Source: Chitinophagaceae bacterium | GTDB taxonomy: Bacteria > Bacteroidota > Bacteroidia > Chitinophagales > Chitinophagaceae | Length of the DNA stretch: 64,000 nt | Assembly (NCBI GenBank): GCA_019752045.1 | Contig: JAIEMP010000010.1 | Coordinates: 124,001 to 188,000, forward strand | Direction of reading: 5' to 3' | Shown: positions 9,401 to 18,582 of the stretch, piece after piece | Layout: every line of letters starts with the position of its first letter | Numbering within the stretch: position 1 is the stretch's first letter | Translations under genes and position numbers: made by a program | Notes under the pieces: model-generated | Databases searched by the model: none | Told to the model about the DNA's origin: nothing | The model's input: the letters and a program-made list of their open reading frames with translations, nothing else

Positions 9401-10216
9401 ATGTCTGTTAATAAAGAAGTAAAACGCATTACAACACATACCATTCAAAAGATGAAGTTAAAAGGCGAAAAGATCTCCATGATCACCGCTTATGATTTTT
9501 CTTTTGCCAAACTTTTTGATGCAGCTGGTATTGATGTAATACTGGTTGGAGACAGTGCCAGTAACGTAATGGCCGGTCATGAAACAACATTACCGATTAC
9601 ATTAGATCAAATGATTTATCACGCACAATCTGTGTTGCGTGCTATTGATCATTGTCTGGTGGTAGTTGATTTACCCTTTGGTACCTATCAGTCAAATTCA
9701 GATATCGCTCTTGCTTCTGCTATCCGTATTATGAAAGAAACAGATGCACATGCAATTAAACTCGAAGGTGGAGAAGAAGCCATTGATTCCATTAAACGGA
9801 TTGTTGCAGCAGGTATCCCTGTAATGGGTCACCTTGGTTTAACACCACAATCCATTTATAAATTTGGGACATATACCGTTCGTGCAAAAGAAGAAGAAGA
9901 AGCAAATAAATTAAAGAAAGATGCTTTGCTTTTACAGGAAGCAGGGTGTTTTGCTACAGTACTCGAAAAAATTCCTGCAAACTTAGCCAAAGAAGTTTCA
10001 GAAAGCTTAACGATTCCAACCATTGGCATTGGCGCAGGTAATGCCTGCGATGGACAGGTGCTCGTAATGCATGATATGCTGGGTATCAACACAGAATTTA
10101 AACCACGGTTTCTCCGCCAGTACCTGAATCTGCATGAACAGATTACAAGCGCTGTTCAGCAATATATCGCTGATGTTAAGAGCAAAGATTTTCCGAATGA
10201 AAAGGAATCGTATTAA
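9401..10216 (+). CDS. panB: 3-methyl-2-oxobutanoate hydroxymethyltransferase
   Basis: Adds a hydroxymethyl group from methylene-THF to 2-oxoisovalerate, giving ketopantoate, the first committed step to pantothenate. The 271-residue TIM-barrel protein shows [26 protein letters not shown], with metal ligands Asp51 and Asp90, substrate residues around Lys120 and Glu122 (KLEGG), and [10 protein letters not shown] (141-150). The pan genes are split around ppk1-ppx on the same strand. PanE, which reduces ketopantoate, is not in this window. Confidence 0.97.
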   Translation: MSVNKEVKRITTHTIQKMKLKGEKISMITAYDFSFAKLFDAAGIDVILVGDSASNVMAGHETTLPITLDQMIYHAQSVLRAIDHCLVVVDLPFGTYQSNSDIALASAIRIMKETDAHAIKLEGGEEAIDSIKRIVAAGIPVMGHLGLTPQSIYKFGTYTVRAKEEEEANKLKKDALLLQEAGCFATVLEKIPANLAKEVSESLTIPTIGIGAGNACDGQVLVMHDMLGINTEFKPRFLRQYLNLHEQITSAVQQYIADVKSKDFPNEKESY

Positions 10217-10237
10217 GATCACTATTTCCAATTTAAT

Positions 10238-10663
10238 TTAATTACGAAACAAAAGATCAGATTGTAAAATACTCCACAATCTTAGTTGTGTATATTTCAA
10301 TTCAAGTAATTGTAAGCAGGTTTTAATGTCAGAACTGAAAATTTCTTTTTCCAACACTTCTACTTTCGAAAAAAATACATTGGAAAGATAAATCCGCTCA
10401 CGACGCAGCATATATTCACTTCGCAGCAAAGCTCTTTGTCTTGATCCCTGTATGGATGTTTCACAAAAAACAACCAGTAAGCTTTTTTCTCTGTTCTGAT
10501 TGGTTAAACGTAAAACCTGATAAACAAGAATTTTTTCAGATGCTGACTTACTATTAATTGTTGGATAAACATGATTATTCAACTGCACATATGTATTACT
10601 GTCTTTTTGAGCAAATGCAGAGAGTGAAAGCAAACTGAACAATAGGATTAAAAGTTGTCTCAT
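10238..10663 (-). CDS. Small secreted protein of unknown function
   Basis: Not recognised. With the ATG at 10663 the product is 141 residues and begins with a clean signal peptide (MRQLLILLFSLLSLSAFAQ). A longer frame reaching 10840 is open but runs into the divergent receptor gene and lacks a sensible N-terminus, so I reject it. The mature part is basic and mixed, without Cys or recognisable motifs. It lies convergent to panB and divergent from the TonB receptor. Confidence 0.6.
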   Translation of the reverse strand: MRQLLILLFSLLSLSAFAQKDSNTYVQLNNHVYPTINSKSASEKILVYQVLRLTNQNREKSLLVVFCETSIQGSRQRALLRSEYMLRRERIYLSNVFFSKVEVLEKEIFSSDIKTCLQLLELKYTQLRLWSILQSDLLFRN

Positions 10664-10744
10664 ACACTTTGTTTTAATTACAAAATGGATGTTGCTGTGT
10701 TCTGCTTTAATAGATACTAACAGTATCTTTTTCGCTGCTCCCCC

Positions 10745-10752
10745 TATCTTTG
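10745..10752 (+). promoter_or_regulatory. TonB receptor promoter element TATCTTTG
   Basis: Exact TAnnTTTG match 25 bases before the receptor ATG, in the divergent gap. No cobalamin-riboswitch-like structure can fit in the 114-base gap. Confidence 0.5.
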
Positions 10753-10777
10753 CAGCTACATTTTTTTTCATTACAGT

Positions 10778-12694
10778 ATGAACAGGTATTTTTTCATCGT
10801 ATTTACAACAGGTATTTCTATTTGTGCAAGCGCCCAGCAAAAAGAAATTGAATTAGACCCCATTACAATTACTGCAACCTTAACTCCTAAAAGTGCATTA
10901 ACAACCGGAAGAAATATTATACTCATCAAAGGGGAACAGATCAACAAACTTCCTGTGAATTCTATTGATGAATTGATCCGTTATTTACCAGGTGTTGAAG
11001 TGCAGAGCCGTGGACCGATGGGTGCACAAAGTAACATCACCATCCGAGGAGGAACCTTTCAACAGGTGTTAATTATTCTGGATGGTATTCGTTTAAATGA
11101 TCCGCTCTCCGGTCATTTCAATTCTTATATACCAATTGCACCTGCAGAGATTGATCGTATTGAAATCTTAAAAGGAGCATCCTCTGCTGTTTATGGAACA
11201 GAAGCTGTTGGCGGCGTTGTACACATCATTACAAAAACTTTTGCTGCACAAAAAGGGAAGCAACAACACAAATTAAATGCACAGGTAACAGCCGGCGAGT
11301 ATGGTTTACGCAATGCACAGGCAGGATTTAGCTGGCAAAAAAATAAAACTGCGGTTGCAGGAGGTTTGTTGCAAAATGTGGCTGATGGTCAACCCCTGCG
11401 TGGTACCAATGGATTTTTTAACCTCACTACTATTTCACTTTCAGCTAAACAATATATCAACGACAAAATCAGTATTGCTTATCGTGGTGCGTATGATGAC
11501 CGGAATTTTAATGCCCAAAACTTTTACACCAATATTTTAACTGATAGTGCAACGGAACGGGTGATTACAAGATGGCATCATCTCAATTTTACCTATCAAC
11601 ACAAAAAACACCGCTTTAGTTTTGATGGAGGCGCCAAAGATGCTTCAGATAAATACCAGTTCCGCAAATCAGCTGTAGCCAATACCAACCGATCAAATCT
11701 TTACCAGGCATTGGCGTTGCATAATTATAACTTCAATAAAAAATCATCGCTTACTTCAGGTGTTCAATTGATTGAACGAAGTGTTCAGTCAAATAACCGT
11801 GGCAACCACAGTATCACAACGGCTGGTGTGTTTGTTATTTTAAATCAACAGATCGCTGAACATTTTACTATCAACCCTGCTTTGCGTGTTGACTGGAACG
11901 AACGTGCAGGCTTGGAATTAATTCCTCAATTAAATCTTTCTTATCGTTATGAAAAACTGCAGCTGAGAGCAAGTGCAGGACGCAGCACCAGAGATGCAGA
12001 TTTTACAGAACGTTTTAATAATTATCAACCAGCAACAGTTGCAGCAGGCAACCGCATAGGCAATCCTGATCTTGAAGCTGAAAACGCTTTCAGTTATGAA
12101 GCAGGTGCAGATTATTTATTTACGAATGAATTAAAAGTATCGGCAGGCTGGTTTCAGCGTTATCACAACGGATTGATTGATTATGTGTCTACCCCTTATA
12201 GTAATATGCCACGCCAGGTGAATCTTATTCCCGGTGCAACATACAGTCTTGCAAAGAATATTGACAAAGTGAATACCAAGGGTATTGAAACAGATATTCA
12301 ATACAGTAAAACTTTTTCTGCCAATCATACACTTATAGCTGCAATGGGCTTTGTATGGATCAACAGTAAAAGCAGCGATAGTATTCCTTCGTTGTATGTT
12401 TCCAATCATGCAAAATATTTTACCAATTTTAGTGTGCAGTACCGTTATAAATTTATCAGCATAGCCATTAATGGATTGTATAAACAACGCAGACCACAAA
12501 CCGGCAACCCCGCATTTGTGCCTGTGAGTAAAGATTATTTTTTGATGAATGCCCGGCTCGAAGGTCATTTCATCGAGAACAAACTCGGTGTGTTTATACA
12601 GGCAGATAACGTGTTTAACAGACGCTATAGCGATATACTGGGTACGGTAATGCCCAACCGCTGGCTCATGGGTGGAATAAAAGTGAGCTTATAG
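10778..12694 (+). CDS. TonB-dependent outer-membrane receptor (BtuB/Cir-like)
   Basis: Energy-dependent uptake of a siderophore, cobalamin or similar ligand across the outer membrane. The 638-residue protein has a signal peptide ending ASAQ, a plug domain (about residues 25-155: ELIRYLPGVEVQSRG, NITIRGGTFQQVLIILDGIRLNDP, ILKGASSAVYGTEAVGGVVHIITK) and a beta-barrel ending in an aromatic-poor but typical WLMGGIKVSL strand. It lacks the CarboxypepD-like extension and a neighbouring SusD, so it is not a SusC-type glycan importer. The ligand cannot be read from the sequence. Confidence 0.93.
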   Translation: MNRYFFIVFTTGISICASAQQKEIELDPITITATLTPKSALTTGRNIILIKGEQINKLPVNSIDELIRYLPGVEVQSRGPMGAQSNITIRGGTFQQVLIILDGIRLNDPLSGHFNSYIPIAPAEIDRIEILKGASSAVYGTEAVGGVVHIITKTFAAQKGKQQHKLNAQVTAGEYGLRNAQAGFSWQKNKTAVAGGLLQNVADGQPLRGTNGFFNLTTISLSAKQYINDKISIAYRGAYDDRNFNAQNFYTNILTDSATERVITRWHHLNFTYQHKKHRFSFDGGAKDASDKYQFRKSAVANTNRSNLYQALALHNYNFNKKSSLTSGVQLIERSVQSNNRGNHSITTAGVFVILNQQIAEHFTINPALRVDWNERAGLELIPQLNLSYRYEKLQLRASAGRSTRDADFTERFNNYQPATVAAGNRIGNPDLEAENAFSYEAGADYLFTNELKVSAGWFQRYHNGLIDYVSTPYSNMPRQVNLIPGATYSLAKNIDKVNTKGIETDIQYSKTFSANHTLIAAMGFVWINSKSSDSIPSLYVSNHAKYFTNFSVQYRYKFISIAINGLYKQRRPQTGNPAFVPVSKDYFLMNARLEGHFIENKLGVFIQADNVFNRRYSDILGTVMPNRWLMGGIKVSL

Positions 12695-12738
12695 TCGGCA
12701 GAAAATCGGGATATTTACACCCTCATTAAAACGATTGT

Positions 12739-14265
12739 ATGCAGGATATTTTAAAGCAGTTAGGAATTAACGAAAATAACAGCGGCGTTTCAACCGGAGC
12801 CAATTGGTTACAATCATCCGGTGAAACAATGACCTCTTACTCCCCTGTTGATGGGAAAACAATAGCATCTGTTACGGCTGCGGATAAAGAGTGTTATGAA
12901 CAAGTGATCAGCAAAGCTGAGGAAGCTTTTAAACAATGGCGCACATGGCCGGCACCAAAACGTGGAGAAATTGTACGGCAGATTGGTGAAGCGCTTCGTG
13001 CAAAAAAAGAACCTCTCGGTAAACTTGTTTCGTATGAAATGGGAAAGAGTTTGCAGGAAGGTTATGGTGAGGTACAAGAGATGATTGATATCTGTGATTT
13101 TGCAGTTGGCTTATCCCGTCAATTACATGGATTAACAATGCACAGCGAACGTCCGCTGCACCGCATGTATGAACAATGGCACCCCATCGGTATTGTTGGA
13201 ATTATATCTGCATTTAATTTTCCCGTAGCTGTCTGGAGCTGGAATACCATGCTTGCTTGGATTTGTGGTGATGTGTGTATCTGGAAGCCATCCGAAAAAA
13301 CACCATTATGCGGCATCGCCTGTCAACACATCGTTGCAGAAGTGTTTGCAAAAAACAATGTACCCGAAGGCGTAAGTTGTTTAATACAGGGAGGCAGATC
13401 AATTGGTGAATGGATGAGTAATGATACAAGGCTTCCGTTAATCTCTGCAACAGGAAGTACACGAATGGGCAAAGCAGTTGGTGCTGCTGTTGGCCAGCGT
13501 TTGGGGAGAAGTTTATTGGAGTTGGGTGGAAACAATGCCATCATCATCAGCGAACATGCTGATCTTAATATTGCCATCCGTGGTGCTGTGTTTGGTGCAG
13601 TTGGTACAGCGGGTCAGCGTTGTACAAGTACACGCCGTCTTATTATCCATGAAACGGTGTATGATGCAGTAAAAGAAAAATTAGTAGCTGCGTATCAGCA
13701 ATTAAGTATTGGCGATCCGCTGAATGAAAGTAATCATGTGGGGCCATTGATTGATACAGATGCAGTAACAGCCTATTCTCAATCCATTGAAAAATGTAAA
13801 GCAGAAGGCGGAACATTTATTGTTAAAGGTGCCGTATTATCCGGCGCAGGTTATGAAAGTGGCTGTTATGTAAAACCCTGTATTGCTGAAGTGAAGCCTG
13901 AGTATAAAATTGTACAGCACGAAACCTTTGCTCCCATTTTGTATTTGTTGAAATATAAAACAATGGATGAAGCCATTGCAATACAAAACGGTGTACCACA
14001 GGGATTATCTTCTTCAATCATGACTTTAAATCTCCGTGAAGCAGAACAATTTTTATCTGTGTCGGGAAGTGATTGTGGAATTGCTAATGTAAACATTGGA
14101 ACAAGCGGTGCTGAAATTGGCGGGGCATTTGGTGGTGAAAAAGAAACCGGCGGTGGCAGAGAAAGCGGAAGCGATGCCTGGAAAAATTATATGCGTCGGC
14201 AAACCAATACCATCAATTACTCGTCTCAATTACCATTGGCGCAGGGAATTAAGTTTGATCTGTAG
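12739..14265 (+). CDS. Aldehyde dehydrogenase, ALDH7 (antiquitin-like) type
   Basis: NAD-dependent oxidation of an aldehyde, probably alpha-aminoadipic semialdehyde or its cyclic form in lysine breakdown. The 508-residue protein has IISAFNFPVAVWSWN, general base Glu261 in LELGGNN and nucleophile Cys295 in GTAGQRCTSTRR. The C-terminal GGAFGGEKETGGGRESGSDAWKNYMRR type block is characteristic of the ALDH7 subgroup. No other lysine-catabolic gene is adjacent, so the substrate is inferred from the subgroup. The next gene follows closely. Confidence 0.9.
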   Translation: MQDILKQLGINENNSGVSTGANWLQSSGETMTSYSPVDGKTIASVTAADKECYEQVISKAEEAFKQWRTWPAPKRGEIVRQIGEALRAKKEPLGKLVSYEMGKSLQEGYGEVQEMIDICDFAVGLSRQLHGLTMHSERPLHRMYEQWHPIGIVGIISAFNFPVAVWSWNTMLAWICGDVCIWKPSEKTPLCGIACQHIVAEVFAKNNVPEGVSCLIQGGRSIGEWMSNDTRLPLISATGSTRMGKAVGAAVGQRLGRSLLELGGNNAIIISEHADLNIAIRGAVFGAVGTAGQRCTSTRRLIIHETVYDAVKEKLVAAYQQLSIGDPLNESNHVGPLIDTDAVTAYSQSIEKCKAEGGTFIVKGAVLSGAGYESGCYVKPCIAEVKPEYKIVQHETFAPILYLLKYKTMDEAIAIQNGVPQGLSSSIMTLNLREAEQFLSVSGSDCGIANVNIGTSGAEIGGAFGGEKETGGGRESGSDAWKNYMRRQTNTINYSSQLPLAQGIKFDL

Positions 14266-14369
14266 CTGAAATGCTTTCTAAAACGCTAAAAAATCGAAAA
14301 TTGTGGTTAAACGGTATATTTTTCATCGCTCTTTGCCTCAATTTTACTCATTGTAAAAAAGAATCCCTT

Positions 14370-16061
14370 ATGTATTGTAAAAAACTTTTTATTGGATTAG
14401 GGCTGTTCATGCTGTCTGTAACTACAAGCCTTGCACAAACTTCTTCAAAAGATGAATTGAAGGGATGGCACCTGAAAGATAAAAACACCGATGGATTTTA
14501 TGGCATCAGTCTGGAACAGGCATTTGAATTTGTTAAGAATAAAAAAAGCACAACAGTTATTGTTGCTGTAATTGATAATGGTGCCGATACATTGCATGAA
14601 GATCTTAAACCCATCCTTTGGCGCAACCCGAAAGAAATTCCCGGCAATGGTATTGATGATGATAAGAACGGTTATACAGATGATATTTACGGCTGGAATT
14701 TTCTTGGTGGTAAAGATGGACGAAATGTAAAAGAGGGAACGGCAGAAGTTGCAAGAATGTATCATGCCATGAAACCAAAGTATGGCGGCTCTGTTGATGA
14801 AAGCAAGTTGTCTCCAAAAGAAAAAGAAGAATACCGTATTTATAAAAAATTACAAGATGAAATTGAAACCGGTGCAACCAATGCACAGGAACAAATTTTA
14901 TTCCTACGTGGTTTATACCGCAAATCAGGCGAAGCAGACAGTTTGCTGCAGCTCCGCTTTAAAAAAGTATATACCGGAAATGAGCTGGTAAGTTTTAAAC
15001 CGGCCAATTCAAAAGAGGCCGATGCAAAATCAACCATGTTTGCATTGTTCAGAGGGTTTGATGTGATGGATGTAAATAATACATCTCTCATGACTGATTT
15101 TACAGCATATTACAAAAGCCAGGAGAAAAAAGCTGAAGCACCCAATGAGCCACCAAAAGATTACCGTGGCGAAATAGTAAAAGATAATTACAACGATTTT
15201 AATGACCGTTATTACGGTAATGGCGATGTAATGGCAGGAACTCCCTTGCATGGCTCACATGTAAGTGGCATTATTGCTGCTGCAAGAAATAATGGAATTG
15301 GTGTAGATGGTGTTGCTAATGATGTAAAGATCATGGTGCTGCGTGCAGTACCCGATGGCGATGAATATGATAAAGATGTTGCGCTGGCCATTCGTTATGC
15401 AGTTGATAATGGAGCCAAGATCATTAACATGAGTTTTGGTAAAGGATATTCTCCCGAAAAAAGATGGGTTGATGATGCGGTACGTTATGCTCAAAGCAAA
15501 GGTGTTTTGTTAGTACATGCAGCAGGCAATGATCATAATAATGTAGACAGTACAGACAATTATCCCAACCCTGTATTTGCGGATACGAAAACAAAGGCAA
15601 CTAATTTTATTACAGTGGGTGCAAGTGGTGATCCTAAAACCGGTGGATTGATTGCTGATTTCAGCAATTATGGAAAAAAAGAAGTGGATGTATTTGCACC
15701 GGGAGTTAAAATATATTCAACTATCCCTGCAAGCAATGCCTACGAATTTGAAGATGGAACAAGTATGGCCAGCCCTGTTGTTGCAGGTTTAGCTGCACTT
15801 ATTCTCTCCTACTTTCCTGATCTGAGTGCAGAGCAGGTAAAGTATTGTATTGAAAAAGGAGCACAGAATCCGAACATTAAAGTAAAGAAACCGGGATCTG
15901 AAGAGAATGAAGAGTTCAGTGATTTCAGCCGCACAGGTGGCATCATCAATGCGTACGAATCTGTAAAGATTGCTGCTACATTAAAAGGTGAGCGGAATAA
16001 AACAAAGGTTGCTCCCAAGCCCGCACCTAAACCTAAAGTAAAGAAAACCAGAAAAGGATAA
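14370..16061 (+). CDS. Secreted subtilisin-like serine peptidase (S8)
   Basis: Extracytoplasmic endopeptidase. I use the ATG at 14370, which gives a signal peptide (MYCKKLFIGLGLFMLSVTTSLAQ) and 563 residues; an upstream ATG at 14271 adds 33 residues. The catalytic triad is Asp69 (VAVIDNGAD), His294 (HGSHVSG) and Ser465 (GTSMASPVVAG). The 225-residue gap between Asp and His is far longer than in ordinary subtilases and is filled by a charged, helical, Lys/Glu-rich insert. The C-terminus ends in a Lys/Pro-rich tail. A strong terminator follows. Confidence 0.92.
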   Translation: MYCKKLFIGLGLFMLSVTTSLAQTSSKDELKGWHLKDKNTDGFYGISLEQAFEFVKNKKSTTVIVAVIDNGADTLHEDLKPILWRNPKEIPGNGIDDDKNGYTDDIYGWNFLGGKDGRNVKEGTAEVARMYHAMKPKYGGSVDESKLSPKEKEEYRIYKKLQDEIETGATNAQEQILFLRGLYRKSGEADSLLQLRFKKVYTGNELVSFKPANSKEADAKSTMFALFRGFDVMDVNNTSLMTDFTAYYKSQEKKAEAPNEPPKDYRGEIVKDNYNDFNDRYYGNGDVMAGTPLHGSHVSGIIAAARNNGIGVDGVANDVKIMVLRAVPDGDEYDKDVALAIRYAVDNGAKIINMSFGKGYSPEKRWVDDAVRYAQSKGVLLVHAAGNDHNNVDSTDNYPNPVFADTKTKATNFITVGASGDPKTGGLIADFSNYGKKEVDVFAPGVKIYSTIPASNAYEFEDGTSMASPVVAGLAALILSYFPDLSAEQVKYCIEKGAQNPNIKVKKPGSEENEEFSDFSRTGGIINAYESVKIAATLKGERNKTKVAPKPAPKPKVKKTRKG

Positions 16062-16073
16062 ATCTTATATTTG

Positions 16074-16104
16074 AAGTCCTGCTTTTTAGCAGGACTTTTT
16101 TTTT
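16074..16104 (+). terminator. Rho-independent terminator after the subtilase gene
   Basis: Perfect 9-base stem AAGTCCTGC/GCAGGACTT with a 6-base loop, followed by a run of T through 16104, starting 13 bases after the stop codon. Confidence 0.9.
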
Positions 16105-16194
16105 CGTCAGACGTCCCGGTAGGACGAAAAAAAGTACTCATCTTTTTCACTTATCCGTTACACGTGATTGTTCAACGGAGCTTAAAAATTACAT

Positions 16195-16704
16195 ATGCCA
16201 AAACCAGCAACAACAGATGCCGCATCATTCTATCATAAGTACATTGATCTGATTGCAGCAAATGATCTGCATGAAGCATTTAAACAGCAGGCGATCACTC
16301 TTGATTCATTTTTAGATGCATTGCCCGATTCAAAAGCAGACCATGCTTATGCAGAAGGAAAATGGACGGTGAAACAATTGCTTCAGCATATGATTGATAC
16401 CGAGCGAATCTTTGCTCATCGTTCCTTATGGTTTGCACGAAAAAGCCCAACACCGTTAAGTGGTTTTGATGAAAATGAATATGCAGCTATTGCAGACGTT
16501 AGTAACCGAACGTTGAAGTCTCTGGTGGAAGAAATGAAAGCTGTAAGAAGAAGTACTGAATTCCTTTTCAATAGTTTTTCAGATAAAGAATTAAATACAG
16601 TTGGTACAGCAAATACCTACGATATTACAGTGAATGCGATGGGTTATGTAATTCTTGGTCATGTGCAACATCATAAAACAATTCTGGAAGAACGTTATCT
16701 GTAA
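16195..16704 (+). CDS. DinB-like (DUF664) four-helix metal-binding protein
   Basis: The 169-residue protein is all-helical and has the DinB/YfiT-type pattern: KWTVKQLLQHMIDTERIFAHR with the first histidine, and a late GHVQHHKTILEERY motif supplying two more metal ligands near the C-terminus. Relatives include metal-dependent thiol transferases, but most bacterial members have no assigned substrate. Stand-alone gene between two terminators. Confidence 0.88.
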   Translation: MPKPATTDAASFYHKYIDLIAANDLHEAFKQQAITLDSFLDALPDSKADHAYAEGKWTVKQLLQHMIDTERIFAHRSLWFARKSPTPLSGFDENEYAAIADVSNRTLKSLVEEMKAVRRSTEFLFNSFSDKELNTVGTANTYDITVNAMGYVILGHVQHHKTILEERYL

Positions 16705-16712
16705 TTACAGAT

Positions 16713-16745
16713 AGGTATGCCATACTTTCAAAGTATGGCATACCT
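16713..16745. repeat. 33-base perfect palindrome, copy 1 of an inverted-repeat element
   Basis: Perfect inverted repeat centred on 16729: arm AGGTATGCCATACTTT, one central C, then its reverse complement. It lies 8 bases after the DinB-like stop codon. It has no T-run, so it is a poor classical terminator. The outer 13 bases of each arm (AGGTATGCCATAC / GTATGGCATACCT) recur at 59639-59702 with a longer spacer. Confidence 0.75.
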
Positions 16746-16764
16746 GAATAGATCACTAAAAGGT

Positions 16765-16788
16765 CGGGCCCCGTTAACACGGAGCCCG
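16765..16788 (-). terminator. Probable rnpB terminator hairpin
   Basis: GC-rich imperfect hairpin (CGGGC..CCGT with ACGG..GCCCG, one mismatch) followed on the minus strand by ACCTTTTAG. It lies about 12 bases after the 3' end of RNase P RNA and is placed correctly to end it. Confidence 0.7.
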
Positions 16789-16799
16789 ATGTAAAAAAT

Positions 16800-17220
16800 T
16801 ACTGCAAACCTGTAAGCCGGATTTTGTCATATCCGCCAACGCTTTCGCAAAGGCGAAAGGAGCTATCATTTATCTGTCCCGAAGGTTACCCATCGGGATC
16901 AATCTGCCTACCCACCGTCATTGAACGAGCCGTTCTCAGGCAACGGCATACATGGCATTTCAGCACGCAAGGTTTACCCTGCTATTACATTGCTGTAATA
17001 ACCCGTAGGCTCTTACCCTACGTTTTCACCCTTGCCTGCCGAAGCTTTAGCGAAGGCTGGTTTGCCTTAACTATAAATTCGGCATGGCGGTTATTTTCTG
17101 TGGCACTTTCTGTTGCCCCGCCTGATGCGGGACACCCGGCTCTTCACCGGTGCGTTGCTCTATGCTGTCCGGACTTTCCTCCACGACAGAATCGTCGTGG
17201 CGATAGCTTAGTTTGCAGCA
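16800..17220 (-). ncRNA. rnpB: RNase P RNA, bacterial class A
   Basis: Catalytic RNA of RNase P, which trims the 5' leader of tRNA precursors. On the minus strand the universal core blocks are in order: GAGGAAAGTCCGGAC (near 17165-17190), AGAAAGTGCCACAGAAA, GGGTGAAAACG with GGTAAGAGCC, GAACGGCTCGTTC, and the 3' CAAAATCCGGCTTACAG. Helix P1 pairs CTGCAAAC near 17211-17218 with GTTTGCAG at 16802-16809, which sets the ends. Apical stems contain short lineage-specific palindromes. The open frame overlapping this gene on the plus strand is spurious. Confidence 0.97.
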
Positions 17221-17224
17221 ACAG

Positions 17225-17232
17225 CAAAGATA
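17225..17232 (-). promoter_or_regulatory. rnpB promoter element TATCTTTG
   Basis: Exact TAnnTTTG match on the minus strand ending about 5-7 bases before the predicted 5' end of RNase P RNA, which supports both the promoter and the RNA end. The region where a -33 box should lie is occupied by a C/T-rich repeat-like stretch. Confidence 0.65.
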
Positions 17233-17238
17233 AGTCAT

Positions 17239-17455
17239 ATAGCCTCACCTCCCTTCCTCCTCTCCAAAAGAGAGGTGGCGGCACAGTAATGCAGAACCAA
17301 ACATCACTACTTTCAATTCAGCAAAAAATATTTACAATCAAAAAAAATGATTTTGCATTTGCAAAACTTTTGAAAAGCCTGGGCTGTGCTTTGCAAGTCT
17401 CCTCCTTTGGGGGACCTGCCCGACTTCTTCATTCAGGCGGGGATTTAACGGGGGC
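17239..17455. repeat. Non-coding stretch with two GC-rich repeat-like blocks
   Basis: Between rnpB and the Smr gene. Block one (17239-17283) is C/T-rich and contains the hairpin CCTCTC-CAAAA-GAGAGG. Block two (about 17378-17455) is a run of G- and C-tracts with CCTCCTTTGGGGGA and CCTGCCCGAC...CAGGCGGGG, ending ATTTAACGGGGG. Both differ sharply from the AT-rich sequence between them. They resemble interspersed intergenic repeats of this bacterial group. Block two enters the 3' end of the Smr gene and supplies its stop codon. Confidence 0.5.
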
Positions 17456-18476
17456 CGTATTGAAAGAATATCTCTGTTGCTCCATAACCATAAGATGGAT
17501 GATACTGGTTCACAAAAGATTTTACTTCTGATTTCAAACGAAGAATATCATGTATATCATCCCTGAGCTTTCCTTCACCTACTCCATGAATAATGGTTAA
17601 TGATGCTTGATAATGCAATACGGCCAGTTCATAAAACTTCTCAAATTCTTTTAGCTGGGCGGTGAGAATTTCAAAATTGCTGAGATGTTTCCAGTCGTTC
17701 GATATTTTTTCAATGTGCAGATCAACTACTGTTCTGGCAGGTGGAATATGCTGCCGTGCTTTTCCGGCATCATAAATCTTATACCCTGCAGTTGATAGTT
17801 TACTCATGTCAAATTTTTCTGTCACTGCTTTGTCGGGATAGGTTTCCATCAACTGATAAGCAAAACTGGCCTCCTGTTTTTTCAGCATTTCTTCAATACG
17901 CTGAAACAATTGTTTGGCTTTGATTTTTAAAGACGATTCAAAATGATCGGCTTTCTTTTTATCCGATTGTACAAGGCTGAAATCAAAATCAAAACGTGGA
18001 GCATCATTCAATTTTTCAAATGCCACATCATGAATATAAAAATCATTGTAAGGAAGAAGTTCATTCTTTAAATCAAACTCACTTTCACCTGTAAAACGCA
18101 GATGGTACTCAAACAAAAAAGCGGTGTCTGTATTATTCACCAGATAAATCCGGAAATAGTCAACCACATCATCATCAAAAATATCTTTATCAAAAACAGG
18201 AAGGAAAGAAATCCAGATGCCCTCGCCTACTTTGTAGTTCTTAATGGCAGAACCTTTCTCTTTCTTAACACTGTCAATATATTTTTTTTGAGGAGGAGGA
18301 GGCGCCTTTTTTTCAGTAAAGCGTTTGAAGTAAGGATATTCAATCTGATCATTATACACAGGGAACTGTACACCTCCCACATCAACGGTTACCATTTGTT
18401 TATTAATGATATCAACCACCTCGCCTTCTTCATTGGAATGGATCAACAACACTTTATCACCGACCTGAAACTTCAT
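17445..18476 (-). CDS. DUF2027 and Smr domain protein
   Basis: 343 residues. The N-terminus is a small SH3/KOW-like domain (MKFQVGDKVLLIHSNEEGEVVDI), followed by a DUF2027 beta-sandwich core, a short helical linker (residues about 185-215) and a C-terminal Smr domain with VDLHIEKI and the IIHGVGEGKLR motif. Smr domains nick or bind branched nucleic acids, and recent Smr proteins cleave RNA; the role here is unknown. It is not MutS2, as it lacks the ATPase. The last residues YGPR and the TAA are encoded in the neighbouring repeat block. Confidence 0.87.
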   Translation of the reverse strand: MKFQVGDKVLLIHSNEEGEVVDIINKQMVTVDVGGVQFPVYNDQIEYPYFKRFTEKKAPPPPQKKYIDSVKKEKGSAIKNYKVGEGIWISFLPVFDKDIFDDDVVDYFRIYLVNNTDTAFLFEYHLRFTGESEFDLKNELLPYNDFYIHDVAFEKLNDAPRFDFDFSLVQSDKKKADHFESSLKIKAKQLFQRIEEMLKKQEASFAYQLMETYPDKAVTEKFDMSKLSTAGYKIYDAGKARQHIPPARTVVDLHIEKISNDWKHLSNFEILTAQLKEFEKFYELAVLHYQASLTIIHGVGEGKLRDDIHDILRLKSEVKSFVNQYHPSYGYGATEIFFQYGPR

Positions 18477-18582
18477 ACACGTTATTTATACTGCAAAAAT
18501 AACCCCGATCAACAAAATCTGATCAATCAACAACATTATCATTCAGAATTTGCCGCCGGGGTTGTTGCAAAACCTCACTGAA

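Noticed and set aside
10664-10777. Cobalamin riboswitch before the TonB receptor
   Set aside because: The 114-base gap is too short and no B12-box-like sequence is present.
10664-10840. N-terminal extension of the small secreted protein
   Set aside because: The extension overlaps the receptor start and has no signal peptide, while the ATG at 10663 gives one.
16824-17531. 235-residue open frame on the plus strand
   Set aside because: It lies antisense to RNase P RNA and runs through repeat blocks into the Smr gene. The composition (Cys- and Pro-rich, no motif) and the conserved RNA blocks on the other strand show it is spurious.
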